This document shows, one piece after another, positions 23,015-31,494 of a stretch of 64,000 nt of DNA. The notes beneath the pieces are model-generated. The model was not told the origin of the DNA. It did not search any database and was given only the letters and a program-made list of their open reading frames with translations. This stretch comes from an uncultured Ruminiclostridium sp. (GTDB lineage Bacteria > Bacillota > Clostridia > Oscillospirales > Ruminococcaceae): positions 1 through 64,000 of the forward strand of contig CANQIB010000002.1 of assembly GCA_947623915.1 (NCBI GenBank), written 5' to 3'. The translations under genes and the position numbers were made by a program. Numbering within the stretch: position 1 is the stretch's first letter; each line of letters opens with the position of its first letter.

Positions 23015-24436
23015 ATGATCGCAAAAAAATCCAAAAATAAAATATACTCCTTGCTTAAAAGCGACAGCGGGGTAGTAACGGTAGAAGCTACAATATCCCT
23101 TTCGGCGTTTATGTTTTTAATGGTCACGCTGCTGACTATAATAAATATCTGCGTTGTGCAGGCAAAGGTCGTGAACGCCATAAACGCCACCGCGAAGGAA
23201 ATATCTCAGTACACCTATCTTTATTCTTTGACAGGACTTAATTCGGTGCAGAGCCAGCTCGCGCAGAACGGAGATCTTACCCAAGAGCAGATAAACGGAG
23301 TTATCGGCGGAGTACAGGATACTTTTGCGCAGCTTGACGGGCTCCAGGGAAATCTTGACAATACCAAATCTCAGGCGGCTACCGCTTTTTCATCGGGTAA
23401 TTTTGATCTTGACGCATTAGCGTCCAACGTAGAGGATATAAAAAACAACCTTAGTAACGTCCAATCCTCCGCATCGGGAACGATGGAACAGATAGAAAAA
23501 ATGGCGGAAAATCCCAAGCAGCTGATTTTCGGGCTTGCTTCAATGGCAGGCTCCGACCTTTGGGACGTAGCAAAGTCAAGGATCATTGCCGCCAGCCTTG
23601 CAAACGTAATGAGCAGGAAGCATTTTATATCCGGCAGCAAGGATGAGGTCAACAGCTATCTTGCCGGTTTGGGAGTAGTTCCCCGCGATAACGGTAATTA
23701 TATTGATTTTACAAGATCTACGCTGTTTCCAAAGGGATCTAATATAATAACTATAACGGCGGATTATGACGTTAAAGTTATTGCGCTGCTGCCGATAGAT
23801 TTTACCTTTCATTTTTGCCAGACTTCCATAACATACGGGTGGATGTGCGGTGAAACCACTACCAATGACAGTGAAAAAACGGCGGAGAAGTACATAACCG
23901 AAACCAACAGCACCTTATGGACCGAAGCGCCGATATCCGAACGCTCCTATTATATCCGTCACATGGCAATGGCAACCTACGGTTCGGAAAAATACTATAA
24001 AGTCAGCGGAAGCGATCAGGGACTTATGTACAGTCCCGATGAGAATGAGTTGGTTATGGTCGGTCGCTCGCTTAACCCCTTATACAGCGAGCCCGGTACG
24101 AAGCCAAAAACTATAGATGATATCGATGAAGAATTTCTAAAATCCCAGATAAGCCAACTGTGCGGGGAGATGAGCCAGAATCGCGGCGCGGATAACGTTA
24201 CCGTAAAGGAAACCACAAACGGTAAAACTGAGCTTAAAGATTATTCCATTAAAGATGCTAAGCTGAAAATTGAAATAGCTATTCCGGAAGATGACGGCTT
24301 GAAGGAAAAAATGGAAAGCATACTTTCCGAATGTGAAACACATGGAGTTACCGTTGAATTTTCTCCTTGCTTCGGAAAGGGCGCTGCTGAGACGACTACC
24401 GCTTTACCGCAGGACAACGGAGGTGAAGAAGGTTGA
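23015..24436 (+). CDS. Long TadE/TadG-like pseudopilin
   Basis: A 473-residue protein with a textbook prepilin site: G19 followed by VVTVE, placing E24 at +5, then a membrane helix (SLSAFMFLMVTLLTIINICV). The extracytoplasmic part has a Gln/Asn-rich helical region (residues 70-150) and a mixed C-terminal domain. I start at ATG 23015 with AAAGGAG upstream. Its last bases overlap the prepilin peptidase gene, which should process it. Confidence 0.85.
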   Translation: MIAKKSKNKIYSLLKSDSGVVTVEATISLSAFMFLMVTLLTIINICVVQAKVVNAINATAKEISQYTYLYSLTGLNSVQSQLAQNGDLTQEQINGVIGGVQDTFAQLDGLQGNLDNTKSQAATAFSSGNFDLDALASNVEDIKNNLSNVQSSASGTMEQIEKMAENPKQLIFGLASMAGSDLWDVAKSRIIAASLANVMSRKHFISGSKDEVNSYLAGLGVVPRDNGNYIDFTRSTLFPKGSNIITITADYDVKVIALLPIDFTFHFCQTSITYGWMCGETTTNDSEKTAEKYITETNSTLWTEAPISERSYYIRHMAMATYGSEKYYKVSGSDQGLMYSPDENELVMVGRSLNPLYSEPGTKPKTIDDIDEEFLKSQISQLCGEMSQNRGADNVTVKETTNGKTELKDYSIKDAKLKIEIAIPEDDGLKEKMESILSECETHGVTVEFSPCFGKGAAETTTALPQDNGGEEG

Positions 24437-25104
24437 GCGTGGCTGTATTGACGGCTATTGGCGTGTTGCTCACCCCGTTTGGGTATATCATGTCTGTATG
24501 CTATATGAAAAAGCTAAAACCGTCGGAGTTTTCCGTCAAAAAACTGTTGCCCGATACTCTTTATCGCAAGCTGTATATCGTTGTTGCCGCGGTTATTTGT
24601 ATAGGCGTAATAACAGCGTTTGAATTCATGTATCCGTCGGCTTTGCTCGTACATAAGGCAAAGCTGTTGATACTGATTTTACTGATGATCCCTGCGGCGG
24701 CTGTCGACTTGAAAACGCAGAAGATACCGAATGTGATATTGCTTGTAGCACTCGCTATAAGAGTAGTGTTCTACATTGTCGAGATATTCTGGTATCCTTA
24801 TGATATTCTGACTGTACTGTCGGAGAGCTTTTTGGGAGGAGCTGTGATAGGCGGCTTTTTCCTTTTGCTTTTGCTTGTTTTCAAAAACAGCATAGGAATG
24901 GGCGATGTGAAACTGTTTGCGGTGATGGGACTGTATCAGGGAATATGGGGCGCGCTGACATCGGTTTTCTTTTCGCTTTCGGTCATGTTTGTGCTGTCTG
25001 TGATATTATTGATAACAAAGAAGAAAACCGGCAAGGACACGGTGTCCTTTGCACCGGCTATTCTGGCAGGGACCGTTGCTGCGGTCATACTGACCGGGAT
25101 ATGA
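24433..25104 (+). CDS. Prepilin peptidase, A24 family (TadV/CpaA-like)
   Basis: A 223-residue membrane aspartic protease. The two catalytic aspartates lie in AAAVDLKTQKIPN and GMGDVK, each at the cytoplasmic end of a helix; about seven hydrophobic helices are visible. It cleaves prepilin leaders of Flp and the TadE-like proteins. The start is TTG 24433, overlapping the previous stop by four bases (TTGA), with GGAGGTGA upstream, so translation is coupled. Confidence 0.92.
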   Translation: MSVAVLTAIGVLLTPFGYIMSVCYMKKLKPSEFSVKKLLPDTLYRKLYIVVAAVICIGVITAFEFMYPSALLVHKAKLLILILLMIPAAAVDLKTQKIPNVILLVALAIRVVFYIVEIFWYPYDILTVLSESFLGGAVIGGFFLLLLLVFKNSIGMGDVKLFAVMGLYQGIWGALTSVFFSLSVMFVLSVILLITKKKTGKDTVSFAPAILAGTVAAVILTGI

Positions 25105-25132
25105 TAAATCTGTAAAGGAGAGGAAGTAGGCG

Positions 25133-26446
25133 ATGAACAGATACAGCATAATAATGCCTGTTTTTATGGTAGCGCTGATGGCGGTTTCCGTATATATGAG
25201 ATTTAACGACGTTGCGAAAAATACGAAGGAGTATGAAGGATACCTGGAAGCTGCAAGAGCCAGCGCGGAGACCGGCGTTACCAAAACCGCCATGGAAAAT
25301 TATAATCTGGCGCTGTCCATAAATCCGAACATTGAGCTATATTGCGAAATAGCCGATTATTACAGCTCTCAGGGAGACGTTGAATCGTATGCCGAATGGT
25401 GCGAAACGATACTCGAAAAATATCCGACGCGCACCGAGGGCTACGATAAAATGCTTAATTTATATCTGAGCGACAACAATTATTCGATGGCATTCAGCAT
25501 AATAAAACAGGCAAAAAAGCGAGGAGTCAGCTCTGATGCACTTGCCGGCGCCGAGTCGGAACTTGCTTATTCATTCTGGATAGACCATAGAAATTATGAG
25601 GAGATAGGTCAGTTCTGCAACGGTTACTGCGCGGTAAAAATCACCGACGGAAAATGGGGATTTATCAATTCATCGGGCGAAAATATAACAAAATTTGTTT
25701 ACGACAGCGCCGGAGCGTTTTTGGAGGAATCTTTCGCGCCGGTGACAGTATCCGATACCGATGCTTATTTTATAGATACCACCGACAGTAAAATACTTGC
25801 TTCCAAGGAAAAATACAGGAGCTTTGGAAATTATAACGATGACGTGATACCTGCACAGCTTGAAAACAGAAAATACATCTATACCGACAGGGACTTCCAA
25901 CCGATAAACGGCAACCAGTATGATTATGCGTCTACTATGGCGTCCTCGGTCGCGGCGGTAAAAGACGGCGATGAATGGTATTTGATAGACAAAGGCGGCA
26001 ACAAGATCGTCGATGTCGGGTTCAGCGATATAAAACTCGACAGGAGAGGAATAGCCTGCCTTAATGACCGTGTTTTTGCAAAACAGTCGGACGGATATGT
26101 AATGCTTGATACCTCCGGCAATCAAATCGGGCAAACCGTTTATGAGGATGTTCAACCGTTTATAGATACGACGTACACGGCGGTAAGCTCCGACGGACAA
26201 TGGTATTTTATAGATAAAGACGGCAACCGTATGTCGGAACAGACCTACGAAGAGGCACGTCCGTTCAGCAACGGTCTTGCCGGAGTAAAAGTCAACGGAG
26301 AGTGGGGTTTCATAGATTCCGCCGGAAACATGGTCATACAGCCTCAATTTGCGAATGTCGACGCATTTACATCAAAGGGTTGCTGCCTTGTCAGTGAGGA
26401 AGACGGGATGCTGTGGCAAATCCTTAAATTATATAGAATGGAGTAA
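25133..26446 (+). CDS. WG-repeat protein with N-terminal membrane anchor
   Basis: A 437-residue protein. A hydrophobic N-terminal helix (SIIMPVFMVALMAVSVYM) is followed by TPR-like helices (about 40-140) and then beta-propeller-like WG repeats, for example GKWGFINSSGENI, GQWYFIDKDGNRM and GEWGFIDSAGNMV. WG repeats mediate protein contacts; no enzyme motif is seen. Its stop overlaps the FHA gene start, tying it to the signalling set. Confidence 0.85.
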   Translation: MNRYSIIMPVFMVALMAVSVYMRFNDVAKNTKEYEGYLEAARASAETGVTKTAMENYNLALSINPNIELYCEIADYYSSQGDVESYAEWCETILEKYPTRTEGYDKMLNLYLSDNNYSMAFSIIKQAKKRGVSSDALAGAESELAYSFWIDHRNYEEIGQFCNGYCAVKITDGKWGFINSSGENITKFVYDSAGAFLEESFAPVTVSDTDAYFIDTTDSKILASKEKYRSFGNYNDDVIPAQLENRKYIYTDRDFQPINGNQYDYASTMASSVAAVKDGDEWYLIDKGGNKIVDVGFSDIKLDRRGIACLNDRVFAKQSDGYVMLDTSGNQIGQTVYEDVQPFIDTTYTAVSSDGQWYFIDKDGNRMSEQTYEEARPFSNGLAGVKVNGEWGFIDSAGNMVIQPQFANVDAFTSKGCCLVSEEDGMLWQILKLYRME

Positions 26447-28101
26447 TGAGTAAAATGAATAATTTTACATACGAAAATCAAGGATCGAATACTTATCTTG
26501 TGTATCAGGTCATAAATGACGCCGACCTCGATACTATGAGTCTGGGAATGCTCACAAATAATACGATAAGCGGTTTTGCGCCTGTGACATTTACTCAGAT
26601 CGATAATGTAAAGTATATAAAATATAATGTAAGCTCAAAGGTGTCGGTAGACCAGTTTTTTACCGGACCTGTCAATAAAAAAAGGCTGCTTGGAGTATTC
26701 GGCGGCGTGGTAGACGCTATACTTTCCGCACAGGATTACATGATAGACGAAGCGTCCATTATTATGGATACCAAGTATATGTTTGCCAATGTTTCCACCT
26801 GCCAGACCGTACTTATATGTCTGCCTTTATCCTGTGCCGCATCACCAAAAACCGACCTCAAGGATTTTTTCAGAAATATCATGTTCACCACTCAGTTTGA
26901 CCAGACCGAAAATTGCGATCATGTGGCAAAAATAATCAACTACCTTAACAGCGGCACCGGCTTTTCAGTTTCGGATTTTAAGGATCTGCTGGATTCGATT
27001 TCGGGAAACGTAAAGGCAACTCCCGCAGCAATGGCGTCTGCGTCTGTTTCAAAACCCACCCCGATCCCCGTACCCGCGCCGGTCCCACAGCCTAATCCTA
27101 TCCCTGTGCCCGCGCCGATCCCGCAGCCGAATCCTATACCCGCACCTGCGCCGATCCCGCAGCCAAAACCGATCCCTGCATCTGCACCGATTATGCAGCC
27201 AAGACCGATCGCAAATCCCGCACCTGTACCCGTACCCGCTCCGAATGTCCGTCCAAACCAGATGCCGAAGCCTGTTTCGTCTTCCGAAAAGAAAATGAGT
27301 CTGATATATCTTCTGCGTCATTACAGCAAGGAAAATTCAGATATATATAAGCGTCAGAAAGCCGAGCAAAAGGCTGTCGAGGACGCCGCAAAGGGAATGC
27401 AGAAGAAAAAATCGCCTGTAATGTCTCAATCTTCGTTCGTTGTTCCTCCGGCACCTAATTCTATGCCTATACCACCGGCGCGTAATCCTATGCCTGTTCC
27501 ACCGGCACGTAATCCTATGCCTGCTCCACCGGCGCGTAATCCTATGCCGGTTCCTCCGGCACCTAATCCGATGCCGGTTCCTCCAGCACCTAATCCTATG
27601 CCAGTTCCTCCGGCATCTAATCCTATGCCCGTTCCTCCGGCACCTAATCCGATGCCGGTTTCACCAGCGGCAAATCAATATCCGATCAATAATACGCCAA
27701 ACGATATCATCAACGGAACGACGGATCTGCTGAGATATAACGAACTGAACGAGAATACCGCGACCACATCGCTCTTAAGCCGCCAGAATACGCCGGTAGC
27801 ACCTCCGAAACCGTATCTTATAAGAGTAAAAAACGGTGAAAAGATAATGCTGAACAAGCCTATTTTCAAGATCGGAAAAGAACGCAGCTATGTCGATTAT
27901 TTTGTTTCGGACAATACTGCGGTCAGCCGCAGCCATGCTACGCTTTTTGTCAGAAACGACGGAGTATATATCGTAGACACCAATTCAACGAACCACACTT
28001 ATGTAAACGGCACAATGATAAGCAGCAACGTAGAGGTCAAGCTCGAAAACGGTGTGCTTGTCCGTTTGGCTGACGAAGATTTTAATTTTTATGCGCATTA
28101 A
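26446..28101 (+). CDS. FHA-domain protein with Pro-rich repeats (DUF6382-like N-terminus)
   Basis: A 551-residue cytoplasmic-looking protein. Residues 1-190 resemble the DUF6382 domain that often precedes FHA. Two Pro-rich repeat blocks follow: 12-residue units of the type PVPAPIPQPNPI (DNA about 27056-27245) and eight or so octapeptides NPMPVPPA (27450-27670). The C-terminal 100 residues are an FHA domain (FKIGKERSYVDYFVSDNTAV, SRSHATLF, NHTYVNG), which binds phosphothreonine. It overlaps the WG gene by one base and precedes PP2C phosphatase and kinase genes, so it is probably their phospho-reader. Confidence 0.9.
   Translation: MSKMNNFTYENQGSNTYLVYQVINDADLDTMSLGMLTNNTISGFAPVTFTQIDNVKYIKYNVSSKVSVDQFFTGPVNKKRLLGVFGGVVDAILSAQDYMIDEASIIMDTKYMFANVSTCQTVLICLPLSCAASPKTDLKDFFRNIMFTTQFDQTENCDHVAKIINYLNSGTGFSVSDFKDLLDSISGNVKATPAAMASASVSKPTPIPVPAPVPQPNPIPVPAPIPQPNPIPAPAPIPQPKPIPASAPIMQPRPIANPAPVPVPAPNVRPNQMPKPVSSSEKKMSLIYLLRHYSKENSDIYKRQKAEQKAVEDAAKGMQKKKSPVMSQSSFVVPPAPNSMPIPPARNPMPVPPARNPMPAPPARNPMPVPPAPNPMPVPPAPNPMPVPPASNPMPVPPAPNPMPVSPAANQYPINNTPNDIINGTTDLLRYNELNENTATTSLLSRQNTPVAPPKPYLIRVKNGEKIMLNKPIFKIGKERSYVDYFVSDNTAVSRSHATLFVRNDGVYIVDTNSTNHTYVNGTMISSNVEVKLENGVLVRLADEDFNFYAH
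27450..27670 (+). repeat. Tandem 24-bp repeats encoding NPMPVPPA
   Basis: About eight near-identical 24-bp units lie head to tail within the FHA gene, in frame, encoding NPMPVPPA with Arg, Pro or Ser variants at the junction. High identity between units invites slippage that would change linker length without breaking the frame. Confidence 0.85.
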
Positions 28102-28120
28102 CTGATACCGGGGTGATAAT

Positions 28121-28888
28121 ATGAACTATCTTGTTTCCGGCGCAACCGATATGGGAACGGTTAAGAAAACAAATCAGGACAGTTTTTTTGCAAATATAAT
28201 CAATACGGAAATCGGGCAGGTCGCGTTTGCGGTGCTTTGTGACGGCATGGGAGGACTTGAAAAGGGAGAGCTTGCCAGCGCAAGCGTTGTCAACGCTTTC
28301 AATGTTTGGTCAAAAAACCGATTGCCGCAGCTTTGTACCGGCGGCCTTAACGATTCGGTGATAAGCCATGAATGGACGAATATAATAGTCACCTATAACG
28401 AAAAGCTGAAACAATACGGACAAAAAAGCGCGGTAAGGCTTGGAACTACCGCCACGGCGATGCTGGTCACCGAGCAAAGATGGTATATCGTTCATGTAGG
28501 CGATTCTAGAGCTTATGAGATATATGACGGTGTGCGTGTTCTTACAAAAGACCAGACTCTTATAGAACAGGAAATTCTGGCGGGAAGGATCACAGAACAG
28601 CAAGCACAGAAGGATCCGCGCCGCAGCATACTTTTGCAATGTGTGGGAGCGTCGGATGAGGTATATCCCGATATGTATTTCGGTGATACCATTCGAAATG
28701 CGGTGTATATGCTTTGCAGCGACGGATTTCGGCACGAGATAACGGAAAATGAAATATACAGTTATTTCAGGCCGGAAGTGATGGTAAATACCGACACCAT
28801 GAAAATGTGTTCAAACGAACTTATCAATCTGAATAAACAGCGCGGCGAAAAGGATAACATATCCGTCGTAACAATAAGAACATATTGA
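28121..28888 (+). CDS. PP2C-family Ser/Thr phosphatase (PrpC/Stp-like)
   Basis: A 255-residue metal-dependent phosphatase. Metal-binding motifs are seen in order: D20 (KKTNQDS), D41 (LCDGMGGLEKGE), GDSRAY, and the C-terminal D residues (CSDGF, EKDNISVV). It has no membrane segment. Placed between FHA and kinase genes, it most likely removes phosphates added by that kinase. Confidence 0.94.
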   Translation: MNYLVSGATDMGTVKKTNQDSFFANIINTEIGQVAFAVLCDGMGGLEKGELASASVVNAFNVWSKNRLPQLCTGGLNDSVISHEWTNIIVTYNEKLKQYGQKSAVRLGTTATAMLVTEQRWYIVHVGDSRAYEIYDGVRVLTKDQTLIEQEILAGRITEQQAQKDPRRSILLQCVGASDEVYPDMYFGDTIRNAVYMLCSDGFRHEITENEIYSYFRPEVMVNTDTMKMCSNELINLNKQRGEKDNISVVTIRTY

Positions 28889-28916
28889 AAATGTATATAA
28901 ATGCCGAAAGGAAAAA

Positions 28917-28933
28917 TGCTCCCATAAGGAGCA
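28917..28933 (+). promoter_or_regulatory. Hairpin that covers the only SD-like site before the kinase
   Basis: TGCTCC (28917-28922) pairs with GGAGCA (28928-28933) around CATAA. The AAGGAG that could serve the kinase start at 28946 is partly inside the right arm, so folding would lower initiation. Confidence 0.4.
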
Positions 28934-28945
28934 GGGACACGAAAA

Positions 28946-30667
28946 ATGCTTGAAATCGGAATGCTGTTGGACGGCAAGTACAAAATACTGAGCGAGATAG
29001 GTCGCGGAGGCATGAGCGTCGTCTATATGGCAATAAACGAAAAAGCCAACAAGACATGGGCTGTAAAAGAGGTCAGACGTGACGGCGTCATAGATTATGA
29101 AGCGGTGCGTCAGGGACTTATTGTGGAAACGGATCTTCTTAAAAAGCTGAGAAACCCGCACCTGCCCAGTATAGTAGACGTTATTGAGGGCGAAGAATCG
29201 TTTATCATAGTAATGGACTATATCGAAGGACGTTCGCTCGGAAAGGCGTTGAAGGAATACGGCGCTCAGCCGCAGGAGTACGTCATAGAGTGGGCAAAAC
29301 AGCTTTGCGACGTTTTGGGTTATCTTCATTCCCGCACTCCTCCCATAATTTACCGTGATATGAAGCCGGACAACATAATGCTTAAACCTGACGGCAACAT
29401 AATGGTTATCGACTTCGGAACGGCAAGAGAATTCAAAGCCAAGAATCTTGCCGATACATCCTGTCTGGGTACCGTCGGATATGCTGCACCCGAACAGTTT
29501 GGCGGCAGAGGTCAGACCGATGCCAGGACCGATATTTTCGGGCTCGGTGCTACTATGCACCATCTGCTTACCGGAAGAAATCCCAACGAGCCTCCATATA
29601 CGCGTGAACCTATAAGGAACATAAACCCTTCGCTGTCCGCAGGTCTCGAAAAAATAATAGAAAAATGCACTCAGGAAGAGCCTATAAACCGTTATCAATC
29701 GGCTGAGGAGCTTATGTACGACCTTGAACATTTTGAAGAGGTCGATGACAGATACAAGAAAAAGCAGAAGCATAAGCTTGGTGCGTTTATCACTGCCGCG
29801 TCTTTGTCTGTAGTGCTTGCGGGCACAGGCTTGGGACTCAATATTGCGGCGGGACAGCTTGCAAGCAGCACTTATGACGAGCTTATCAAGCAGGCGGAAT
29901 TTACCGATGACGTATCCAGGAAGGAAGAGCTTTATATACAGTGTATAAATATTCCCGATAAATCCGGGGATATAACCGCGTACGAAGGACTTATCGAGCT
30001 TTACAAAGAAGATGATTTCACAAAAGAAGAAGAGCATAAGCTGATAACCGAACTCATTGAAAAGAACATGGATGCGCTTGAATCAAACAGGCAGTCGTTC
30101 GCAGAGCTGTGCTTCGACGTCGGTGAACTTTATTTCGGTTCATATAAGTACTATACCGATAGTGAGGACAACACGTCGCTGAATGCTTTCCAAGGCGCAA
30201 AAGCATCAGAAAAATGGTTTAAAAACGCTTATGATTATTCCGACGAAACATATGAAAATCATGAAACGGCAAACGCTTATCGGCAGGTCGGGGCGTTGAG
30301 CAATAAAATATCAAACAGCGGCGACAGCGACAACGCAAATCAAAAAGCGCCCGAAGAGGAAGAATACCGTGAGCTTTTCAAAAATATGAACGACCTTATC
30401 GAGTATGCTTCCACTTGCGATGATCAGTACCTTGAATTGAAAATATACGACTGCGCGCTGACAGCGATCGATAATTACACTTACGATTTTATCGACAGCG
30501 ATATTTCTTCGGATCAGCTTATGGATATGTACGAGCGCGTTAAATCCGCCGTGACTGCCATCAAACCAAGAAGCAAATACGAAAGTGTAAAAGCGGAAAT
30601 ACTTGAACGCTGTCCCGGCGTCAAGGAACGTATAGAATACGCCAAGAATGCAAAGGAGGAAGCGTAA
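28946..30667 (+). CDS. Membrane Ser/Thr protein kinase (PknB-like)
   Basis: A 573-residue kinase. Motifs: glycine loop GRGGMSVVY at 19-27, ATP lysine K41, catalytic loop YRDMKPDN at 136-143 (Tyr in place of the usual His of HRD, a change seen in other bacterial kinases), DFG at 156-158, and APEQF in the activation segment. A membrane helix lies at about 278-303. The outer ~270 residues are helical and TPR-like with no PASTA repeats. With the adjoining phosphatase and FHA protein it forms a reversible phosphorylation circuit inside the tad block. Confidence 0.95.
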   Translation: MLEIGMLLDGKYKILSEIGRGGMSVVYMAINEKANKTWAVKEVRRDGVIDYEAVRQGLIVETDLLKKLRNPHLPSIVDVIEGEESFIIVMDYIEGRSLGKALKEYGAQPQEYVIEWAKQLCDVLGYLHSRTPPIIYRDMKPDNIMLKPDGNIMVIDFGTAREFKAKNLADTSCLGTVGYAAPEQFGGRGQTDARTDIFGLGATMHHLLTGRNPNEPPYTREPIRNINPSLSAGLEKIIEKCTQEEPINRYQSAEELMYDLEHFEEVDDRYKKKQKHKLGAFITAASLSVVLAGTGLGLNIAAGQLASSTYDELIKQAEFTDDVSRKEELYIQCINIPDKSGDITAYEGLIELYKEDDFTKEEEHKLITELIEKNMDALESNRQSFAELCFDVGELYFGSYKYYTDSEDNTSLNAFQGAKASEKWFKNAYDYSDETYENHETANAYRQVGALSNKISNSGDSDNANQKAPEEEEYRELFKNMNDLIEYASTCDDQYLELKIYDCALTAIDNYTYDFIDSDISSDQLMDMYERVKSAVTAIKPRSKYESVKAEILERCPGVKERIEYAKNAKEEA

Positions 30668-31443
30668 TGAATACCATTGAATTATTACAGCTGCTTTCAG
30701 TTATCGCATTCATTTCTGCGGGAGTTGTCTTTCTTGTAGCAGTCGCGCTGTTTTTTCTGCTGAACATTCCTAAGATAACGGGTGATTTAAGCGGAAGGAC
30801 CGCAAGGAAGGCTATAGAGAAAAAGAAGAAAAACAGTCTTGAGGGTATTTCCAATGACACAACGCCGGCTAATATGCGCGGTAATCCTGCCGAAGCGGTT
30901 ACTTTTTCGCGCGGTATAGGAACGGAAAAAATCGCTTCAATGCGTCTTTCAAAGCAAAATTCCGCTCTTCAAACACCTTCGGAAAGTCAAACCGCTTTGT
31001 CGGAACCTTCGGGAAGTCAGACCACCGTGTTGGAATCTTCGGGAAGTCAGACCACTTTGTTGGGATCTTCGGAAAGTCAGGAAACCTCGACAGAACCTTC
31101 GGGAAATCAGACGACTTTACTCAAGCCGCAGGGCGGTCATACTACCATGACCGGCGCGGGACAGGCGGCAAGACCAGTCGGAGCGGTAATGCAAGACGGT
31201 ATACAGAATACCGCCGCAGCGCCTCAGCAATCGACCCGGCGCTCAGCTTCGGCGTCTGCTCAGACTGCCGCAGCGGGTAATTCCCCGGAATTCGGGCAGA
31301 CGATAGAGCTGGATGAAACAACTAATGAGCAAACCTCCAACAACTTCGGTGAAACAATACTTCTGTCTGCCGCCGGTGCAGGTACCGGCCTCGGTTCCCA
31401 AAAGGAAATAGGTTTCTCCTCAAGCTCGGAGATAATCGAATAG
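30667..31443 (+). CDS. Single-pass membrane protein with decapeptide repeats
   Basis: A 258-residue protein of unknown function. A membrane helix covers residues ~10-33 (SVIAFISAGVVFLVAVALFF), followed by a Lys-rich stop-transfer segment and a disordered Ser/Thr/Gln-rich tail. Five decapeptides of the type SQTTVLESSG lie at 107-156. The tail is rich in Thr and Ser and could be a substrate of the kinase, whose stop codon overlaps this start; that link is inference. Confidence 0.8.
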   Translation: MNTIELLQLLSVIAFISAGVVFLVAVALFFLLNIPKITGDLSGRTARKAIEKKKKNSLEGISNDTTPANMRGNPAEAVTFSRGIGTEKIASMRLSKQNSALQTPSESQTALSEPSGSQTTVLESSGSQTTLLGSSESQETSTEPSGNQTTLLKPQGGHTTMTGAGQAARPVGAVMQDGIQNTAAAPQQSTRRSASASAQTAAAGNSPEFGQTIELDETTNEQTSNNFGETILLSAAGAGTGLGSQKEIGFSSSSEIIE

Positions 31444-31494
31444 ATGTAGAATACATTTAATGTTTTTAGCTTCCAATAGAAAGGAATCACTCAA

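Noticed and set aside
27450-27670. Repeat block considered as a CRISPR array
   Set aside because: Units are contiguous, 24 bp, in frame with a protein and have no unique spacers.
27440-27733. Repetitive plus-strand frame (Arg/His/Leu-rich) within the FHA gene
   Set aside because: It is the out-of-frame reading of the Pro-rich tandem repeats, with no start signal.
28811-30037. A 408-codon minus-strand open frame opposite the PP2C and kinase genes
   Set aside because: It is fully antisense to two genes with clear catalytic motifs, has no ribosome site and reads as a low-quality Cys/Phe/Tyr-rich sequence. It is a shadow frame.
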